From CAZKFH01 sp050693165 (GTDB lineage Bacteria > Actinomycetota > UBA4738 > CALAEC01): a stretch of DNA of 7,827 bases. The translations under genes were made by a program, and so were the position numbers. This document shows, in pieces, positions 4,765-7,827 of the stretch (position 1 is the first letter of the stretch; every line of letters starts with the position of its first letter). Location: assembly GCA_050693165.1 (NCBI GenBank), contig JBOGVX010000006.1:1-7827 (forward strand). The letters run 5' to 3'. The notes below the pieces were generated by a model. It was not told where the DNA came from. It worked only from the letters and a program-made list of their open reading frames with translations, and made no database searches.

Positions 4765-5637
4765 TCAGAGCGCTGCGCGCAACGCGGGTATGACCTCTTT
4801 CGCCAGCATCTCTGCCTGCTCGTCCTCCCCCGGGCCCGCGGGGCAGAAGTTCATGGCGTGGAAGCCGAGTCGCGCGAAGCCCGCCAGCTGCTCGGCCAGC
4901 TGCTCGGACGATCCGGCGATCACGAACGACTCGACGTCGGCGTTCTCTTCGACCCGCACGTCCACGTTGTAGACGCAGGTGATCGCGCTTGGGTCCCGCC
5001 CGGCCTTCTCCGCGGTCGCGAGCACGCGGTCCCGCATACCTGTGACCTGCTCGGGCAACGCAAGCTCGTACGTGGGGATCCAGCCGTCCGCCAGCCGTCC
5101 CGTCACCGCCAGCGCGCGCGGCCCGTAAGTGCCCAGCCAGATCGGGATCCGGTGGTCAGGCTTCGGCGTCAGCTCCGCGGCCTCGGTCCTATAGATCCGG
5201 CCCTCGAACGTGAAGCCGGGCTCGTTCCATAGTCCGCGGATGACCTGTATGGCCTCCTGCATCCCGTCGACCTTGTCGCGCGGCGACCGCTCGCCGAGGC
5301 CGAAGGCGCGGAACTCCTCGTCGCTGTAACCGCCACCGAGCCCGAGGATCAAACGGCCGCCGGAGAGACGATCGAACGTCTCCGCCATCTTCGCCAGAAC
5401 GGCGGGATGCCTGTACGGGGTCGCCAGCACGCGGGACGCGAGCTGGATCCGCTTCGTCGCTGCCGCCATCCAAGAGAGCATCGTCCACGTCTCGTGATTC
5501 GCGGACCGCCCGTGGAGATGGTCGTTCGAAGATACGAAGTCGAAGCCGAGCTCCTCGGCTCGTCTCGCCGCCGCGACCGGGTCCGCACCCGGCCCGGCGG
5601 ACGTCGGAACGTTCAAGCCGAACCTCATCTCAGCCAT
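4765..5637 (-). CDS. LLM-class (luciferase-like) F420-dependent oxidoreductase
   Basis: 290 residues, a full-length bacterial luciferase-like TIM barrel. Family hallmarks: MRFGLNVPTSAGPGADPVAAARRAEELGFD at the N-terminus, SNDHL at 37-41, LASRVLATPYRHPAVLAKMAETFDRLSGGRLILGLGGGY (about 66-104), and the IPIWLG...ALAVTGRLADGWIP block at 164-188. Sequences of this sort in actinobacteria usually use deazaflavin F420 rather than FMN and take part in redox transformations of varied substrates; the substrate cannot be read from sequence. GGGAGG (5650-5645, reverse strand) stands seven bases before the ATG, a good ribosome binding site fixing the start. It begins 15 bases after the LysE gene and is probably co-transcribed with it. 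FMN use instead of F420 cannot be excluded. Confidence 0.92.
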   Translation of the reverse strand: MAEMRFGLNVPTSAGPGADPVAAARRAEELGFDFVSSNDHLHGRSANHETWTMLSWMAAATKRIQLASRVLATPYRHPAVLAKMAETFDRLSGGRLILGLGGGYSDEEFRAFGLGERSPRDKVDGMQEAIQVIRGLWNEPGFTFEGRIYRTEAAELTPKPDHRIPIWLGTYGPRALAVTGRLADGWIPTYELALPEQVTGMRDRVLATAEKAGRDPSAITCVYNVDVRVEENADVESFVIAGSSEQLAEQLAGFARLGFHAMNFCPAGPGEDEQAEMLAKEVIPALRAAL

Positions 5638-5652
5638 CAGGGGACCTCCCGG

Positions 5653-6279
5653 TCATTGGATCACTCCTTGTACGACCAGCCAGACGCCGAGCCCGGCGAG
5701 CACCACGCTCAGCCACGTGCTCACCCAACCTCTCACCCGCTCGCTCGTCCTGCGGATGCCCATGCCCCCGAGCAGCACCACAGCGAGATCCCCGAGCGCC
5801 GCGCCGAGGAGCAATGCGCCCGCGGCCAGCAGGGCGCTGGTACGCCCACCGGTTTCCGTGGCTGTGGCGATCAGGGGCGAGGCTACCGCGGCGAGGAATA
5901 GCCATGCGCCCGGATTGAGGATGATGGCGAGGGAGCCGCGGGCGACGGGCGAGAGCTGACGCCGCTCTGTGGAGGCCTCGAGAGGCTCGTTGCGTGAACG
6001 GAAGCCGTCCCATGAGAGCCACAGCAGGAGCGCGCCTCCGACGATCTTCAGGACCCGGAGGACGGTGTCGGTCGGAGTGGCAACGGACAGCCCGAGCGCC
6101 AGGGCAAGGAGCATCAGCCCGAACGTCGCCACTGCCCCCGTCTGGGCCCGGAGGCCCCTGCGAACCCCTCCGCGGATCGCCTCCCCAAGGAGCACCGCCT
6201 GCACTGGACCCGGAGCGCTGGCCAGCGCGATGCCGAGACTCAGACCTGCCACGACAGGGGCGGTTGCCACGTCAGCCAT
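5653..6279 (-). CDS. LysE/RhtB family amino-acid or metabolite exporter
   Basis: 208 residues and six apparent hydrophobic helices, the standard size for the family. The N-terminal helix carries the conserved SAPGP motif (22-25 for its core) followed by VQAVLLGEAIRGGVRRGLRAQTG, a cytoplasmic loop typical of LysE proteins; NPGAWLFL at 122-129 is the second conserved motif. Such inner-membrane carriers export amino acids or similar small metabolites, driven by ion gradients. The substrate here is unknown. An in-frame TAA lies nine bases before the ATG, so the start cannot move far upstream. The ribosome binding site is weak. The gene leads into the LLM oxidoreductase 15 bases downstream, suggesting a paired function such as export of an oxidised metabolite, which is only an inference. 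It diverges from the lipoprotein gene across 105 bases. Confidence 0.9.
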   Translation of the reverse strand: MADVATAPVVAGLSLGIALASAPGPVQAVLLGEAIRGGVRRGLRAQTGAVATFGLMLLALALGLSVATPTDTVLRVLKIVGGALLLWLSWDGFRSRNEPLEASTERRQLSPVARGSLAIILNPGAWLFLAAVASPLIATATETGGRTSALLAAGALLLGAALGDLAVVLLGGMGIRRTSERVRGWVSTWLSVVLAGLGVWLVVQGVIQ

Positions 6280-6327
6280 CGGACATTAGAGCGCCTCGTG
6301 TCCACCAGATATGCCCGTGCGGCGACA

Positions 6328-6356
6328 TTGCCCTAGATCGAGGCGTCCCCTAGAGT
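6328..6356 (+). promoter_or_regulatory. promoter of the lipoprotein gene
   Basis: TTGCCC (6328-6333), a 17-base spacer, and TAGAGT (6351-6356) form a good actinobacterial housekeeping-type promoter. Initiation near 6363 would leave a leader of about 22 bases containing the AAGGAGG ribosome binding site at 6373-6379. Confidence 0.55.
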
Positions 6357-6370
6357 CGCCTCGGGTCTAG
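6333..6370. promoter_or_regulatory. imperfect palindrome overlapping the lipoprotein promoter
   Basis: CTAGA-T-CGAGGCG (6333-6345) pairs with CGCCTCG-GG-TCTAG (6357-6370) apart from a small internal mismatch: 12 matched pairs around an 11-base centre. CCCTAGA is also directly repeated at 6331-6337 and 6348-6354. As it spans the spacer, the -10 element and the start of transcription, an operator is the likeliest reading; an RNA hairpin is less likely because transcription starts within its right arm. Confidence 0.5.
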
Positions 6371-6384
6371 GCAAGGAGGAGATC

Positions 6385-6864
6385 ATGGGGCGTATCTCGG
6401 CGACTCTGGTGGTTATCGTGCTCTCGCTGGCGGCATGCGGCGGGGACTCGGGTTCCGGCGATGGAGGCACCGCCCAGGGAGGCGGCTCGGTCGGACCCGT
6501 CGATGCCGTCAGGTGCGCTGAGGTAGCCGCGGCCCTGGCCTCGGCTACCGTCGGAGCCACACAGGCGCTCGCCGGCGCAGCCGGCGGGGAGTTCGCGGGG
6601 TCGATCGAGACCCTCGACCAGTTCGCCGGAGAGGCTCCAGACGAGATCGCGGCCGACATGCAGGTCCTCGCCGAGGGTTACGCGGCAGTTGCGGCCGCGC
6701 TCGAGGGAGCCGACTTCGATCCGGCGAGCGGCCAGCCGCCACCGCCTGAGGTCATCGCGCAGCTCCAAGCAGCCGGCGAGGCCCTGAACACCACCGAGTT
6801 CCAGGAGGCGAACGCTCGGGTCAACGACTGGTTCGCGACGGAGTGCGGCGCCCCGGCCCCGTAG
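6385..6864 (+). CDS. secreted lipoprotein of unknown function
   Basis: 159 residues. The N-terminus is a short lipoprotein signal peptide: basic MGR, a hydrophobic ISATLVVIVLS core, then the lipobox LAAC with Cys18 as the lipidation site, followed by a Gly/Ser/Asp-rich linker (19-37). The mature domain (about 38-156) is alanine-rich and predicted helical, with two cysteines near its ends, Cys44 in VRCAEV and Cys154 in TECGAP, that probably form a disulfide outside the cell. This layout is common among actinobacterial lipoproteins with no assigned function, and I recognise no catalytic motif. AAGGAGG, five bases before the ATG, supports the start. A palindrome over its promoter suggests regulated expression. 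It converges on the CBS gene with 21 bases between them and no clear terminator hairpin. Confidence 0.85.
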   Translation: MGRISATLVVIVLSLAACGGDSGSGDGGTAQGGGSVGPVDAVRCAEVAAALASATVGATQALAGAAGGEFAGSIETLDQFAGEAPDEIAADMQVLAEGYAAVAAALEGADFDPASGQPPPPEVIAQLQAAGEALNTTEFQEANARVNDWFATECGAPAP

Positions 6865-6885
6865 ACATCTCGCCCGGACCGACGA

Positions 6886-7308
6886 TCAAGCCAGCGAGGG
6901 CAGATCGTCCATGTTGCTCAAGACCTGTTCGGCGAGCTCTCCGAACCCCTCAACCGCAACGAGGTCGCGGGCCGAGATCATGCCTACGACCGTCCCGCCC
7001 TCGCAGACGGGAAGGTGACGAGCGCCAAGAGTGACCATGGCCGCCGCGGCCTCCTCCAGGGTGTTGTCCGGATCTACCGTTAGCACCTCGCGGGTCATGT
7101 AGTCATTGACGATCACACTTCCGAGGGCCCGGCCCTCCGCAGCGGCGTGAAGCACGTCCCTCTCACTCAGGAGGCCAATTAGCGAGCGTCCGTCGAGGAC
7201 GACCAAGCACCCGAGAGCATGGAAGTCCATCCGGCTCGCGGCCGTCTCCAGGTCCTCTCCCCGCGACGCCGTGACGACATTCCGCGTGTACACGTCTCTG
7301 ACCTTCAT
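6886..7308 (-). CDS. two-CBS-domain protein (Hrp1-like)
   Basis: 140 residues consisting of a tandem CBS pair (Bateman module) and little else. CBS1 is at about 7-57 with VVTASRGEDLETAASRM and LIGLLSERDVL (43-53). CBS2 is at about 70-119 with MTREVLTVDPDNTLEEAAAAM and VVGMISARDLV (107-117). Both copies end in the conserved S-x-R-D motif that often contacts adenine-nucleotide ligands. Stand-alone CBS pairs sense or bind AMP, ATP or related ligands; the mycobacterial counterpart Hrp1 belongs to the dormancy (DosR) regulon, though its ligand is uncertain. The divergent neighbour is a DevS/DosS-like sensor, which makes a similar dormancy context likely here. A GGGAGG ribosome binding site (7320-7315, reverse strand) six bases before the ATG sets the start. 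Confidence 0.9.
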   Translation of the reverse strand: MKVRDVYTRNVVTASRGEDLETAASRMDFHALGCLVVLDGRSLIGLLSERDVLHAAAEGRALGSVIVNDYMTREVLTVDPDNTLEEAAAAMVTLGARHLPVCEGGTVVGMISARDLVAVEGFGELAEQVLSNMDDLPSLA

Positions 7309-7392
7309 CCCGCACCTCCCTCTTCTTTAGCCAACCGTAGGCAAGGCCGGGATCTCTGCCGAAGGCCGATGGGCCCTCGTCCTAGGGGTCTT
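7309..7392. promoter_or_regulatory. divergent CBS/GAF-sensor control region
   Basis: These 84 bases must contain the promoters of both the CBS gene and the GAF-domain sensor. AAGGCCG is directly repeated at 7343-7349 and 7362-7368, and a GGGCCC-rich stretch at 7371-7389 recalls, without matching, the DosR box. I cannot assign a confident -35/-10 pair in either direction. Confidence 0.35.
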
Positions 7393-7827
7393 ATGCCCTG
7401 GTACGCTCGCGCGGAAGTGGACGCGATCGATGACCGGCGCAGGGAAGCCCTCCTCCAGGCCGGCCTGGCACTCGCCTCGGAGCTATCGCTGCCATCTCTC
7501 CTGCAGAAGATCACCGCGCTGGCCTGCACCGTGGCGGAAGCACGCTATGGAGCACTCGGAGTCCTCGCGAGGGACGGGACGAGGCTCGACGACTTCATCA
7601 CTCATGGGGTCACCCAGGAGGAGCGAGACGCGATCGGCGACCTCCCGGTAGGCCACGGGATCCTGGGTGTCCTGATCATGGAGGGTCAACCGTTGCGGCT
7701 GCGGCGGATCTCCGATCACCCTCTCTCGGTTGGATTTCCCGCCAACCACCCGCAGATGGTCTCGTTCCTCGGGGTTCCCGTCCGGGTTCGGAACAAGGTG
7801 TACGGGAACCTCTACCTCACCGAGAAG
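7393..7827 (+). CDS. GAF-domain sensor, DevS/DosS-type histidine kinase N-terminus (3' partial)
   Basis: 145 residues are visible and the frame runs off the right edge. After an N-terminal amphipathic helix (RREALLQAGLALASELSLPSLLQKI, about 16-40) comes a GAF domain whose sequence follows the actinobacterial DevS/DosS pattern: ARYGALGVL at 50-58, FITHGV at 68-73, GHGILGVLI at 87-95, and GFPANHPQMVSFLGVPVRVRN at 114-134, ending GNLYLTEK. In mycobacteria these GAF domains bind heme and sense oxygen, nitric oxide or redox state, passing the signal to a histidine kinase core that phosphorylates the response regulator DevR/DosR. The kinase part would lie beyond the window, so the kinase call is by family. 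An in-frame ATG at 7369 is an alternative start; 7393 is preferred because AGGGG stands four bases before it. Divergent from the CBS gene. Confidence 0.85.
   Translation, partial: MPWYARAEVDAIDDRRREALLQAGLALASELSLPSLLQKITALACTVAEARYGALGVLARDGTRLDDFITHGVTQEERDAIGDLPVGHGILGVLIMEGQPLRLRRISDHPLSVGFPANHPQMVSFLGVPVRVRNKVYGNLYLTEK

Noticed and set aside
7369..7390. DosR-type operator upstream of the GAF sensor
   Set aside because: On the reverse strand AGGAC-GAG-GGCCC resembles the GGGAC-N4-GGCCC form of the box, but the spacer is one base short and one outer base differs; too weak to call.
1..7827. CRISPR arrays, tRNA or rRNA genes, insertion sequences
   Set aside because: I saw no regularly spaced direct repeats, no tRNA T-arm/D-arm patterns, no rRNA-like segments, and no transposase motifs on either strand.

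Overview
The window is a compact, high-GC bacterial segment most consistent with an actinobacterium. The evidence is an actinobacterial-style NlpC/P60 domain, a MiaE-like ferritin-fold protein, a luciferase-like (LLM) F420-type oxidoreductase, a DUF983 protein, a DevS/DosS-type GAF domain, and several genes whose start codon lies exactly six bases after a TANNNT -10 element with no Shine-Dalgarno sequence (the leaderless pattern common in that phylum). I cannot place it more precisely; a deep-branching, metagenome-derived lineage is possible. Gene ends are tightly packed, with four tail-to-tail pairs separated by only 1 to 21 bases.

Left part (1-1365): the C-terminal end of an NlpC/P60 peptidoglycan hydrolase entering from the left; a reverse-strand ferritin-like MiaE-type protein; and, divergent from it, an 88-residue protein of unknown function. 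The small gene has a promoter closely resembling the PafBC-dependent RecA-NDp DNA-damage promoter, apparently leaderless.

Accessory-looking part (1377-2626): a reverse-strand DUF1353 gene (a family frequent in phages and prophages) and a forward-strand single-domain retropepsin-like aspartyl protease diverge from a gene-free stretch of about 350 bases. That stretch holds a 12-bp perfect inverted repeat enclosing several smaller hairpins. It looks like a structured RNA rather than a gene, and is the most novel-looking item here. Sampled GC is somewhat lower than in the flanks.

Reverse-strand gene block (2628-6279): a LysE-family exporter followed by an LLM oxidoreductase (15 bases apart, probably one operon); then a separately promoted ArsR-type repressor, overlapping by four bases an SRPBCC/AHSA1 protein, followed nine bases later by a DUF983 membrane protein; then a membrane-tethered HAD-IB phosphatase. 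The ArsR promoter carries overlapping palindromes across its -10 region, as expected of an autoregulated repressor.

Right part (6280-7827): a forward-strand lipoprotein with a promoter overlapped by an imperfect palindrome; a reverse-strand two-CBS-domain protein; and, divergent from the latter, the start of a GAF-domain sensor resembling the DevS/DosS oxygen and redox sensor kinases, cut by the window end. A CBS protein beside a Dos-type sensor suggests a hypoxia or dormancy response module.
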